Below are positions 12,052 through 30,322 of a DNA stretch of 64,000 nucleotides, piece after piece (within the stretch, counting starts at the first letter, position 1; every line of letters starts with the position of its first letter). The position numbers and the translations under genes are program-made. Under the pieces are notes generated by a model. The model was not told where the DNA came from. It did no database searches and saw only the letters and a program-made list of their open reading frames with translations. The stretch comes from Panagrolaimus kolymaensis (lineage: Eukaryota; Nematoda; Chromadorea; Rhabditida; Panagrolaimidae): positions 1,922,001 to 1,986,000 of the forward strand of contig JAJQJQ010000020.1 of the NCBI GenBank assembly GCA_028622995.1, written 5' to 3'.

Positions 12052-12931
12052 TACACCGATGGAACAGAACAATTGCCAACTGTATGTTATCGCGAATTTC
12101 TTCCTAAAATCAAATGTGACGAAAATGCTGGCTTTAAACTTTATTTTCCTTCATCTGCTTGCTTTGGAATTTACACTTCTGATGGTATGTTTTTTTTTGT
12201 TAATGAAATTGTTTATTACAAGAAATTTTAGATTTCGGTAATGATATTGGATTTACAGCTCATGATTGTCATCAATTTTGTTTATCAAAGAAAAGTCAAC
12301 CGGCAGTTTTTGATACAGAAGCTGAAATGAAATTTGTCGATGGTATGTGTTATATCTTTTATACAAAAACCCTTTTATGTATATGTAAATATTTTTGGGC
12401 AAAATGAAAACTCGCGAAAAACCATGCAAAGAACGTAATCATAGTAAGTTTGATTTCATTTTATGATTGATGAAAGTCTAAGCAATGACTAAAAACTGAG
12501 GACTTTTTTTTTCTTACCTTTTAGCATTTTTGCTTGGACTTTTTTTAAAATCATTATTTGGATTAATAATAGCTAAAAAAACTATTTTAGATACCTGTCA
12601 AGGTTATTGGACTGGACATCGCTTGCCTTCAAAATATCCTCAAAATGTTGATCACGACGTTCTTAAAGCATCATTATACAATATGGATGGATCACCAACT
12701 AATATTTACAAAGAAAAGAATTTTGATCCATGGCACAAAAATGAACCAAATTATTCTGGTGGAGGAGCAGGTAATGCGTTTGAAGAACATTGCGTTGAAT
12801 GGTATGATGACTCCAAGTATGTTTTCAGTTATATTTCATGTAACGACAATTTTAATTTTAGCAAATGGAATGATTTACCTTGTGATCGCTTTAATGGATG
12901 TCTTTGCCGAACTCAAGCTGATAGAACTTAA
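12052..12931 (+). pseudogene. C-type lectin copy B, lacking 5' exons
   Basis: A second copy of the lectin gene that starts abruptly in the middle of exon 2 (YTDGTEQLP) and runs to the stop at 12929-12931. Signal peptide and first exon are missing; instead the sequence joins the truncated PH-like gene. From 12084 to about 12723 it is base-for-base like 5404-6043, introns included, with a constant offset of 6680. Beyond that the last exons diverge: KNEPNYSGG, DDSKYVF and the canonical WNDLPC instead of FNDLPC. It keeps the EPN motif and the terminal cysteines, so it is intact at its 3' end but cannot make a secreted protein without a new 5' end. Confidence 0.8.
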
Positions 12932-13303
12932 AATTTTATTATTAATATTTTTGTATAATATGTTTAAAGATGTTATTTGAAAATAAATGTGATTTTTTAA
13001 TATTTGTATTTTTTCAAAGATGCTTTTCAAAATAAAATCTAATTATTTATTGTTTACTTTTTTGTTCGATAAAAAATGTGTTTTTCCAGGTTTGATACAC
13101 CATTGAAACTATTTTTGTTTGAAAACCTTTAAGAAAAAATGCCTCAAAAAATCTTGAAACGACTTTTTCTTCAGCTGTTTGACAATGTCGCATCACCATC
13201 ATCATCAACTTGCATAAATTTTTAGTCAAACTTTTGCTAAAATTAATCTACACAAATAACAACTTCTTCATTTTGGATCATCCTTTATTAATCAAATTTT
13301 ACG

Positions 13304-14248
13304 ATGAATATCAAAAACAAGCCATTCTCTGATGAAGCTAGATGGATCGTTATTTATCCTGCATTTTTGGATTCAAAAAAGAAGAAAATTGAAGGAAGAC
13401 GTATTCCTATTGAAAAAGTAAGTTATGTTTTCTTGTTTTTTGTGGCTCTGCTTTATTTATTTTTGCTTCAAAATCGTTAACTTTGATTTAACAATGCTTT
13501 GATTAATTTTACATTTGGAATATATTTTAAAAAGTTGGATGTGAATATAAGGAAAAATCTGTGCCTTAACTCTTTTTTTTCATTGATTTTATGATACATG
13601 TACTAATTTTTTTTTACTTTTCAGGCCGTTGAAAGTCCTACAGTTCAAGAGTTGCTTGAAATCATCAATCATTTGAAAATGGGAGTTAAAGTTGAGGTTA
13701 GTTTTTTTGCATTGAATGAACGCGTCATTGCATGGTCTTTATTTGGAGTGCTAATAACTTTTTCATGGAGAATTCTTTCTTTTTTATCTGCTGTTATGTA
13801 CCGTCAAAATTCCTTTTGAATATTTGTAAATCCATTAACTCTTTCGTCAATGTTAAAATGCTTTATCATTACTTTGAAATGGTGTATTACGGTCATAAAA
13901 AGCCCATGCTGTTGTTATTGTTCTAATATTCTAAAACACTTTTCTAACGATTAGTCCATTTTCAGAAAAAAATGTATCCACGTGATCCAAATCGAGAACC
14001 TGGCTCTCAAGGGCGTATTCGTGTTCAGCTGAAAAACGATGATGGAAGTTACTGCAATGAAGAGTTTAAAACGAGTAAGTTCTGTTTTGGTTTGTTATAA
14101 GCTTCATTCTTATTTCATATTTTTAGGACAATCTTTGATTATTCATGCTGCTTCATTAATTCCAAAACTCAAATCAAGACAATCTGGTGGTGGCTCTTCT
14201 CAACTGCCTTCTCAAGCTACTGGTGGTGGAAAGAAAAAGAAACGTTAA
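13304..14248 (+). CDS. SRP19: Signal recognition particle 19 kDa protein
   Basis: RNA-binding subunit of the cytosolic SRP; it organises SRP RNA helices so that SRP54 can bind. Four exons: 13304-13417, 13625-13696, 13966-14074 and 14127-14248, all with GT/AG borders and a continuous frame. The protein starts MNIKNKPFSDEARWIVIYPA, matching the family's RWICIYPAYL opening, followed by KKIEGRRIPIEKAVESPT, KKMYPRDPNREPGSQGRIRV and IPKLKSR, and ends in a lysine-rich tail (GGGKKKKR) as in other animals. Length (about 138 residues) is typical. AATAAA-like signals follow near 14305. Looks intact. Confidence 0.96.
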
Positions 14249-14899
14249 TATTTGTGTTTGGTTTTTCTTTGTTCTTTTTTTTGTATTTCTTGTAGTTAAA
14301 TTATTCAAATAAATAATGATTTTATGCTTTTGTTTGCGAGATCTGAGAGAAGAAAAAAAGAAGGATGTGTTTTTTTAGCTCATTACCGCCTCCGAATTTA
14401 TTTTTAGCTTCGCTAATGATATACCAAAACAAAATAAGTACATTTTGATAAATTAATTAACATTATTTTCTTCCTTTCTATTTAGGCTTTGTATAAAAGC
14501 CGCCTAAAAAACGTTAGCAATATTTCTCAAAGATTTTTGTAAATGGTAAAAAGCTATGATCAATAATAAACATTGTAAAGTAAGAATCGTGATTTCATTT
14601 GATTATTAATACAAATATCCAAACTTTATTAGGTTTAAATATCATAGTTCTATGCAAAAAAAGAGTATATGTTTTATTAATACTATAAATTATAAAAACT
14701 TCCGTACATAACAATACATTTTACTGAAAACCACTTTCTTTCAAAGTGACAGAAAAAAATTTTAAAATTTTAAATTGACGAAAAGTACTTCAATGCTAAT
14801 TTAGCTTGATTACCTAAAAAAACAAACATTTTTTCAATTTTCAAAAAGAAACGCATTCATTTAATTTCTGTTTGTTTTCAAAGCTGATTTGTCTCAACT
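14249..14899. other. Intergenic spacer downstream of SRP19
   Basis: AT-rich DNA with the SRP19 polyadenylation region (AAATAAATAATG near 14309). The last 80 bases before 14900 resemble those before 30323 (TTTTCAAAGCTGATTTG versus TTTTCAAAACTGATTTG), so the promoter-proximal part of the Hsp70-like family is conserved between copies. Otherwise nothing seen. Confidence 0.4.
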
Positions 14900-16585
14900 A
14901 TGGATAAACATAAATTATTGTATCCGCCTATTCCTGTTAGCGATGATAAGAAGAAGAATTCGGTTTTATGGATCAAAGAAATACCTGATTCTAATAATCT
15001 TGTTCTATGTTACTTTAATGCTGAATTTAAAGCAGAAACTGAAAGATTTATACCTCCTCGAAATATTGTTACAGTTTTCAATGATCCAATATCTTTTTTT
15101 TAAAAATGTAAAAGCTGTGTTTTCCAATGTATTTGAATTTGAACATCCTGATTATCGAAACAATATTTCATTTCGTCAAATGGTTGCTGAAGCATTAAGA
15201 AAATTCAAAGTTCCATTCTATTTTATAACTAATACAAACAATCTCGTAACCTTGCAATTAATTGTTGCAAATGTTTCTTCAAAGCCTGATGATCACATCT
15301 TATGTCTTACTATTCGAGGCACGGATATCACTGTTGCTAAACTTTGTTATACTCCTGATGGCTACGTTATTAAAAGCAATCAATTTATTCAGCATCTTTC
15401 TCAAAATGCTTTGGAATTAAGAAACGAAATTCTTGGAATATTTGATCCTAAACATATTATTGCTTATATTGATCTTGATCCTATAAGTGCTCTTACAATG
15501 ACGTACCTTCAAAATTCAATCCTTCCATCAAAAAATATCATGGTCATGGATAGAAGTAAACTCCGTTATGCTAAAATTGCAAAAGAAATGTTGAAGAAAA
15601 TGATTGATCCATCGTTCAATAAGTTCCATGTTATTCCTATTTGTGGTGATGATTTTGTTGTTACAAATGGAGATGATGCTGTCATTTTTACGGATGTAAT
15701 GGAAAAATTGCCTTGTGAAAGATCTGGCATTGTTCAAAAAACCATTAAACCATATTATGTAAGCTTTTGCTATTGTCTTAAAGATTCTTTAAATGTTAAT
15801 TTTAGACTTCTACTAAAACACTTTCGCGAGGTCCTTTTGGCAAAGTTGAACCATTGGATGGAAAAGGTCATCGTATCAAACTTACATTGGTTGTTGACGA
15901 AATTCGTTTACCATTCCTTTATCAAGAATATGTTATGATTTCTGAGATTGAAGCTTTACCAAAGAAACTTACTTCTAAATCTAATTTGGATTTTCCTGTC
16001 ATCGGCTTATTCGACAATTCTTCCATCATTTGTGTTCGCAATGAAAATGGATATGGTTTTTTGCAATCTTGGAATGGTATGTTTTTTTATCTCTCCCAAG
16101 TGTTTATGATTTGTTTTTAGGTAAATATGGTAATGATTTGTTCCTTAACTTTCATAAAGAAAAGCCACAAGTTATTATTGACATCAACAAAGTTAAAGTT
16201 AAAGACCCTTTCATGGTTTATGGTATGTCAAAATTTTATCGACGGAAATTAATTGTTGTTTTCAGATATTTTGAAAGTCCTTTCAATGCATTTTGACGAT
16301 ATCAAACTTGACCCTGATTGGGGATTCAAAATTACCAAAGATGCTCAGAACCGTTCTGTACTCGAATTTGATACTTTTGATGGAAAACGCAAAGCTACTG
16401 TTTCATTTTTAATGGGTCTGATTCTCAAAGAGCATGTTAAAGCAATCAAAGATGAAACTGGAAAAAAGCCAACTAAAATTGGATTTTGTATCTTCGATGA
16501 ATTGAATGCTGATGAAAGAAAGAGAGTTGAAAATGGAATCCATGAAGCTTGTAAGCTTATGAAAATTGAAAGCCATTTTGTTTAA
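14900..16585 (+). CDS. Degenerate Hsp70-derived protein 1 (frameshift in exon 1)
   Basis: Four exons, 14900-15758, 15806-16076, 16121-16222 and 16266-16585. Start MDKHKLLYPPIPVSDDKKK is shared with the paralog at 30323. The first part looks like an eroded Hsp70 ATPase domain (DDAVIFTDVMEKLP aligning with the DEAVAYGAAVQAA region) and a substrate-domain strand pair (GHRIKLTLVVDE.. versus GVPQIEVTFDIDANG). After TSKSNLDF a second ATPase lobe begins (VIGLFDNSSIICV in place of GIDLGTTNSCV) and ends at ILKEHVKAIKDETGKKPTKI...LNADERKRVENGI, aligning with the Hsp70 AEAYLG..VT.AVITVPAYFNDxQRQATKDA block. Catalytic glycines and phosphate-loop residues are gone, so ATP hydrolysis is unlikely. A run of eight T at about 15094-15101 puts exon 1 out of frame; the two sides are open in different frames. 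Function unknown. Confidence 0.65.
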
Positions 16586-18308
16586 TTTTTAATTGTGTCA
16601 AATTTTGTTTTTATTACGTATTTGATTTTATAAAATTGTTTGTGACAATTATCTTTTTGCTTTAAGAATATGAAAAATATTGTTTTGTAAAATACTTCCT
16701 ACCCATCGGCCATCGGCACAAGTTTACACAAAAAAATATTGGTCTAGTGTAATTCAAATTTTTCTAAACACAAGCAAAGTGAAATCTGTAGATATTTGAT
16801 TGAAGGAAAATTAGAAATTAGTTTTAAAACTTGGGGTAATTGTTAACGACTCAAAATGACAGCTATATTTTTTTTTTGCAACAAACAAGTGTATTAAGGT
16901 TTCACGCATTTATTCACGAAAACTATTTGCGGTCGCATTCGATGTTTGTCTAATCATTTTGAAGCCATAACATTAATAGCTGGTGAAAGCTTTTATCTCA
17001 TTTAAATTTTCTTTTTTTTCTTCATTGAATTTGAAAGATCTTTTGCGAGTTTAACAGTTTTCAACCAGCTTCAACGCCATTATGAACCAAATCAGAATGT
17101 TGTTTTCACAAATTTGTTTAAAAATCACCTTTTTAATAAAAAAAATTATTTTGTTTTTCTTTATATCAAAAAAGAGATCATCTCCCGTTTTAAAGCTCCA
17201 GGAGACGACAATCAATCCAACAACAAAAAAATTGGGCGGATAAGAAAAAAAAAATTCATACAAAAAAATGAAAATAATAATAATAATAAAAAAAGCAGAT
17301 CATGTGACACACGGCGGCAGAGGGATATAGTATTTTTCAATCAATCTAATTTACGACGATAAAAGAATGATGAAAACCAAATTTTTTAATCAAGAAAAAT
17401 TAATCAGAAATTTTTTATTTTTTTATGGGGCAAGCATAAGCAAGAAAACATTTCATTTTACAAACAAAAAATGAGACAATTATCTGGCGGGGCGTAATTA
17501 CAAGAAGAAGAAGAAAAAAATTACGGAAAATATAAGCAATTCTTTAAAAAAAACATGAAACAACAAAGAAAGAAAAAACAATAAAAAGAAAATAACATTT
17601 TTTTGAAAAAATAAGTTTGGAATAGAATTTTTTAATTTTATACATTCTTTTGCTTCTTTTATTTTTGTTGTAAGGGCCAAAAATTAATACTTTAAATTAA
17701 TAAAATTAATAATAACTTTTTTTGCGTTAAAAATATAAAGAACAAGATTTCAGAAAAATTTGTTGATAAACAAAAAAAGAATGACAAAACTTTTTCATTC
17801 TAAACCAAACATATTTTTTTCTTTCTAATAATATAAAAACAGGGTTTTGTTTTTTTTACAGTATACAGATTATAAAAAAAGCGATGAAACAATTTTTAAA
17901 AAAATAAAAATAAGATTAGATTTTTTCGAGGACAAAAATGCACCCGTGCAATTTAAAAAAAAAAGAAAACTTGAAAACAAAAACTTTAAACATTTTTAAA
18001 AACTTTGAAATAAAACGGAAAAAAATAAACAACGCGCTTTTTTTTTGGATTTATTTGATGAAACTTTTTAACTTGATTTAATTCAAGAACAATTTCATTT
18101 TTGATGACGATAACCATCGAGAAGAGAAGTACACGATGTTGGTGTTTTTTTTTTGTAGCGAAGCCATAGGTGGAAAAGGATAATTCCATGTTTGGCAGGC
18201 TATGTTTGGAAATGAAAATTGTTTGAAAATTGTAACAATAAAACATAAAAAAAAATAAAATTGTTGAAAGCGTAATTTATCTTCTTTTTTCTTGGTTGTG
18301 GAAAAGTT
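16586..18308. other. AT-rich intergenic region
   Basis: Lies between the 3' ends of two convergent genes (Hsp70-like 1 and gsa-1). Contains long A/T runs and purine-rich stretches; the small ORFs here have biased Lys/Phe/Asn composition and no motif. Nothing further seen. Confidence 0.5.
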
Positions 18309-24516
<6,208 letters not shown>

Positions 24517-27500
24517 CAGGCGCATCTTCGGCATCGGTGACCAACGGCGGCGAGGCCGTCACCAAATAAAAAAGGTGGGAAAAAAAAGGAAGATAGGCAA
24601 ACAAAAAGAGTTTCGCCTTCAAAAAAAAAAGAGATATTTCGGATTCAACAAAAAATAAATTTATATTTGTGAATCCAAAAATAATTTAAATATATCAACA
24701 GCAGCGGCGGCAGCAGGAGTTGTCAATAAAATAATAATTGTTTTTTTTTTGTGGTAAAAGAGTAAAGTAAATAATTCAATAATAAAATATTGACTTCTTT
24801 GTGTTTTGATTTAATTTTGACGACGTCGAATTTATAGCAATGTTTTTAAGGCCGCCAAAACGAAAAAAGAAAAAAGAAAAGAAGTATTGATTGATTTTGA
24901 TATCGAAGAGAAAAAATGGTGGAGTAAAATTGATAAATTTAATATTTATCAATTTATTGTAAAGCTGTTTGTTGCTATTGGCGGTGTTGATGGTAGTGGA
25001 GGAAGGAGGACGTAAATGAATGAGTGCCCTCCTTTTTATATGGTGGGAGTGATGGTTTCTGCAAAAATACGAATCAAAAAATGGATAAAATGTAACAACA
25101 ATAGGCCGTTGCATTTTTGCACCGGAATTGCTTTTTTCGCGCAAAAATTTAAAAATAAAAATAAAATCATTTTTTGTTGTTTTTTTTGTTTCCACGCAAA
25201 AAAAATTGGTGAACACAGAAAAGAGGCAAAGAAAAAAGGGGAAAAGGAAAAAAAGAAGAAAAGTATGGATCAATCCCGAACAAGGGAGCCCCCACTCTCT
25301 TCCCTCCTTCTTCTTTCCTTTAGAAAACACAGAAAAAAATATATACGCCAGGCATATAGAAGCAAGCAAGCAAAAGCAAGAGAGAAAAAGAAGAAAAAAA
25401 CAGGGGCCATTTTTTTTGTCGTAGTTATTGGTTGAAAAAGGAGGAGCTCCCCAAGCCAAGTTATTTTTTTTTTGTTATATATATTTTTTGCCTTCTCTTT
25501 TCACGCTTCTTTTTTTTCACAGGGGGCGTTGGGCAACAAGCAATATAGAAGACGAAGGACACAACAACAACCACAACCATCCATCCATCCATCGAACTTA
25601 AATGAGAGCGGGGTTCCAATGAGTGAAAAAATAAAAAATACTAAAAAAATGCCAGAATATTTTACTGGCAGTCGTCGTCGTCGGTTGTCGGTCGGCTTTA
25701 TTTCTTTCGGCAAGCTTTTTAAAAAAAGAGGAAAGAGAGAGAGAGAGGACAACAAAAATAGCAACAACAAAAAATAGAAAAGCATGAAAGAATAGAATAT
25801 ATGTATTTATATCTATTTTGTCTCTATATGCCCTATAGCAAAATAGTCATAGCTCTGTTTTCTTTCTTTGCTCTCTTTTCTCTCTATCTTAAAGTTGGTG
25901 GTAGTTGTCGTCAGTCTTCTTTTGTCTTGCCAGCCGCCATCACCATTTATTTGCCTTGAAGCCATAGAAATTTATTTTTGGAGATGGCAGAGAAATGAAG
26001 ACACTATAGTTAGAGAAAGAAAGATGGATATATATTGATGGAAGGAAAACAGCAACGACGAAGAATGTGGCAATGAAAAGCCGCCAATAGTGTGAAAGAG
26101 AATAACTCTCTCATTTTTTAGTGTTATTTTTCTTTAAAGAATTCAATCCTTACTCGCTTGCTTGCAGCTTTCTATAAAAATAACAGAAAAAAAGCATGGC
26201 TAACTGCAGTGGCAGCAGCGGCTGCTGTTACTTACTTATCTTTTTGGCATATTCAATAGTGTTTGTCACATTTTTTCTTCTTATTTTTCGCTTACTTGTT
26301 TTATTGTGTGGATTTTTAAAAAAATGTCCGTCGTCTAACTAACAAGAAAAAAGAAAAGACAAACTTCAGCCATGGGGCATGTCGCTTGCTTGTTGTTTTA
26401 GAAAAAGACGGAGAGAGAATGGCAAAAATGCAAAAGAAAAAGCAATAAAAAAAAAAGACAGCCGCTGGCAATAATAATAATACTGGAAACACAATTTTAC
26501 ACTTACACACATAAGCATAAAAGAGGATATCGACGACGCACGCAAGCAGTCATGTTTGTGTCATATATAAAAATGGCAAAAAGGTGAAACAACAAAATAG
26601 CCGCAATTTGAGCAAAAATGAACAAAAAAAATTTCCTTTTTCTTTCATTTTTTTCTTCTTCTGAACCTTTTTTATTTTCGAGGGAAAAAGAAAAAGAGAA
26701 AAAAAAATTTCCTTCTCATAAAATGCTTTTAAAGTCGTCGTCGATGTCTTTCCTTCTTCTCTCGTTCTGGAGTTTTTCATCAACGGACAAACTTTTTTTT
26801 CTTCTGCTGCTGCTTCCTCTTTCCCTTTTCCTTCAACAATCAACCCAACTAAGAAGAACACACTAACTACAACAACAACAGCCAAGCAAGCCAGCAAGGA
26901 AGTTAAAGCAAAGTCATTTGTTGCTTTTCTTGCAGCAGCTCCTCTGTGTCTCATTCGCAGCTCCTCCAACATCACCGCAAAAACAGAAATGAGGGAAATA
27001 TAAAGAAAGAGAGGACGAGGGAAGGTTGTTGGATGGTTGTCCATCCATCCATTCATATATATTGCCTTGTTTCATAAAAAAAAAAAAGATTCTAAAAATA
27101 AAAACCAGACGGTTGTCGCCTTTTTTTCTTTTTTCTTCTTTCGGTTGTGTGCTTCAAGAGTCTCGAAGTGATGGCAATTTTCTTTGTTAAATGAGTCTTT
27201 TCGTTTTTTATATTTTTTTCTTCTATTCTCTCTTTTTTTTGTTTGTCGTTCATTTTTTTTCCTTCTCGTTTTTTTGCTTTGGTTTTTTTATGGAGAATTG
27301 AAGAAAAAAATATATTAGAACTTTCAAGTTGCAAGGACATGAAAAAAAATATGATGATACATACACATACATGAAATGAGGGTGAATCAGATACACGCTA
27401 CGCAGCATGTTCATAACAACCTTAACTAAATATTATTTTTGTTAATAACTTATTACTTTTCGTCTGCTAGGTCCAATAAATGACTTAAAAAATCAACAAG

Positions 27501-30322
27501 CCATTAAGTTGTTGCTATTTTTAGATCCTCAACTAGTTTTGTATTCAAGGCCAACTAAATCCGCTTTAGGACAAAGAACAAACAACACCTGCAAATAATA
27601 AAACATATCATAAAAAAATTCTAATGTAAAAAATAGTTAAAACTCAAAACTTTTGAAACATTTTTTTTAAACAAATGTTTTTTCACTTTTTTTTTGTTTC
27701 AAATATCAACGTCGACGACGACTTCGACCGCGACCGGATATCAAAAAAGTCGCGTGCTTTTCTTCTTCCTCCCATTGTAAAAGCAATTGATGCTTTTTTT
27801 TTTGACCAAGAACAAAAGATTAAGAGCAAGCAAGCTTTTTTAAGATTGATCTGTCGTTGATTCTTTATATCTTTTTAAACATTTAAATGAAATAGAATTA
27901 TCATTGCAAAATGTTTTTAATTGATAAAAAAATATGAGATGGAAAAAAGTTGAAAGACAAAAAATGAATAAACAGTTGTTTTATTAATTAAAAATGGGGT
28001 GATGATGAAGAAAATTTATATATAAAAAAGATAGTAGATGATCAACTTTGGGGATTCAATGGAATGAGAAATCCAATCTTTGTGTTTTAGTCGAAGAAAA
28101 AAGGATAAAGGTTCAAGCATTTGTCAAAAGAGATAATTTTTAGAATCAAGTAAATAGTCACATGAGCCATTTTTAGGTAAGCCATTGTTAAAGCTTTAAA
28201 AAAAGTGAAAACAAAAGTCACTGATAATCAGCCTAATATTAAATCATATTGTCTATTTCTTTCTTTGGTAAATTTTAGGAAAAGCAGCTATGTTAAAAAA
28301 TAATCAACCACTCGTAATGGAACTGTTATTTTTCAAAGTAATCTTACATACTTACAACTTGATAAAAATGATTAAAAAAATACAAGTACCAGAAATGAGT
28401 AAAAATATTAAAGAATTTAAATAAAATTTTGATAAGTGAAAATATCGGTGCGATAAATTTCGTTTTGAAGAAAAAAGGGGCAAGAATTTCTTTAGATGTG
28501 TTTCTTTTCTTTCGAAGCCTATTTTACTATGGAAAGTAAGAAAAGTACCGATATCGAGATAAATAAATAAAATAAAGGAAGATATAATTACAGTATTCAT
28601 CTTTAAAAAAACCTAATAAAAGAATGGCTTTACTTTCGACTAAAATAACTAAAATAAATAAGAGTTAAGTAAAACCCGTTTAAACCGTGTCACACGCGCT
28701 ATCACCATCCTTACTTTTTTTCATTCTTTTTTTTTAATAATTGTTTCCTTTTTTATCCCACACCTTTAAAAGGGTTTTTTTATGTCAGGATTAAAAGAAA
28801 AAGTCACGCAAGTGTCTTTTCTTTTATATAAGGAAAATTGCAATTTACAATTTTTTTCATGGAACCTTTAAGACATGATTACATTGGTTGTAAAAGAACC
28901 ATTTAAAAATATAATTCTTGAAAATACAGTTAGTTATTTATAATTTTTTTAGAAAACAAAATTTACAACTTGCAGACAAAAATGAAAATAATACAGTATC
29001 TTTACAATTTAAAAAAAAGTGTTGATTTCAAAACAAAATTTACAGATTTCAATTAATAAATAACCTTATTTATTCAGTTCAAAATAATTTGTAATTTTTC
29101 TATCGCGTAAGTTCGAAAAAATCCATTTTTATTTCAATCGCACTAAAGAAATATGTATGATTGAAATTTAGCTTTACTTGATTTTTTTGCCAATGCAACT
29201 CTCGCCGTATTTCGCTTCATTTATTCGAAGAAAATATAGCTGAATTTTACAATTCACTCTTAGAAACTGAAGTTAAAATTATTCATGAGATCAAGAGAAA
29301 AAATGTCAAATATGCTTTATAAATTCCATAAATGCAAAGTAAATGTCTTTTTTAAATTCCTTTTTTTTTTGTTTGACTACAGTTTTGATCAAAAGTCTAA
29401 AAATAACCCATTCTTTTATGCAACTTCTCTTTACCATATCCTCACAACAACAAAAAAGAGAAAAGAAACTACAATCTCTTCTATCTAAAATAAGAAAGAG
29501 CCATTACTTCTTTCAAATAACCTTTTATATCTTTACCGTATTTTCTCCATTCTGAAAAAAGTAAAACTACAATCGTCGTCTCTAAAAATGGAAATTAAAA
29601 AAAAGCTATTTTTAACACATACATTTTTTGTATTCATTTTTTTTCCTTTTTTTAAATCATACAATTTTTATTTTTATTTTAATTATTCCAAGTGTACTTT
29701 GAACTTTTTCATATGGAGCAGAATAAAATGTTATTTTAAAAAAAAAGCACACAGGTAAATAAAGTCTGAGTATTAAAAAAAATATGCAAGAGAGAAACAG
29801 AAAAAATGAGTTCCACCATAAAAAACCTTAATTATCTTTTTTTAGTATATTTTTTTTCTAAAAATAGAAAAATGGTGTTATTACTTTTTTATTATTATTA
29901 ATATATTCACCCAATCTTCTGTCGGTTAACCTTTATTGTAGTGTTCAAAGAAGCGAAAGAAAAAAAAGTAAAAATAACATTGAAAAAATGATGGGAAATA
30001 AAAACCAAAAGTAAAATGCACTCAAAAAAGGACATTTTAATGGAAATCAGAGATATTTTATTCGAGCAAAAGCTACGATATATGGTCGCTTTAAATTTAC
30101 GAAATTAAAAAAAACATATCTCCTGAAATTGAAGGAGATTTTTTAAGTCAGCGTTCGAAAAGCTCATAAAAAATAACTAATAAATTCGAACGAGTATCGT
30201 TGTTTCTTGGCAAAAAGCATCACAACTTTTTTTTGATATCCAATAATCCTAAACTTTTTTTTACAAGTGCTTGCAACAAAATTAAAAGCACTTTGTGTTT
30301 TCAAAACTGATTTGATTCAATC
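24517..30322. other. 5.8-kb region without a recognisable gene
   Basis: Lies between the start of gsa-1 (leftward) and the start of Hsp70-like 2 (rightward), so it should hold the upstream control regions of both. Strong strand asymmetries: purine-rich AAGAAGAAAA runs and CTTCTTTTTT runs, GTCGTC and CATCCATC microsatellites (25570, 25670, 27040). Long ORFs here are low-complexity Lys/Ser/Phe-rich and show no protein family. A less biased patch at about 27370-27600 shows no convincing exon on either strand. Non-coding exons of gsa-1 could be hidden here. Confidence 0.5.

Noticed and set aside
14354..14512. Possible extra exon after SRP19 (TTTAGGCTTTG acceptor-like site)
   Set aside because: SRP19 already has its lysine-rich end and stop at 14248, and no open frame follows.
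25560..25600. CATCCATC microsatellite as a regulatory element
   Set aside because: Simple repeats of this kind recur in the region (27040) and show no association with a gene start.
24600..27400. Several ORFs of 80-227 codons in the region upstream of gsa-1
   Set aside because: They are translations of purine or pyrimidine runs with Lys/Phe/Ser bias, overlap on both strands, and have no motif or splice structure.
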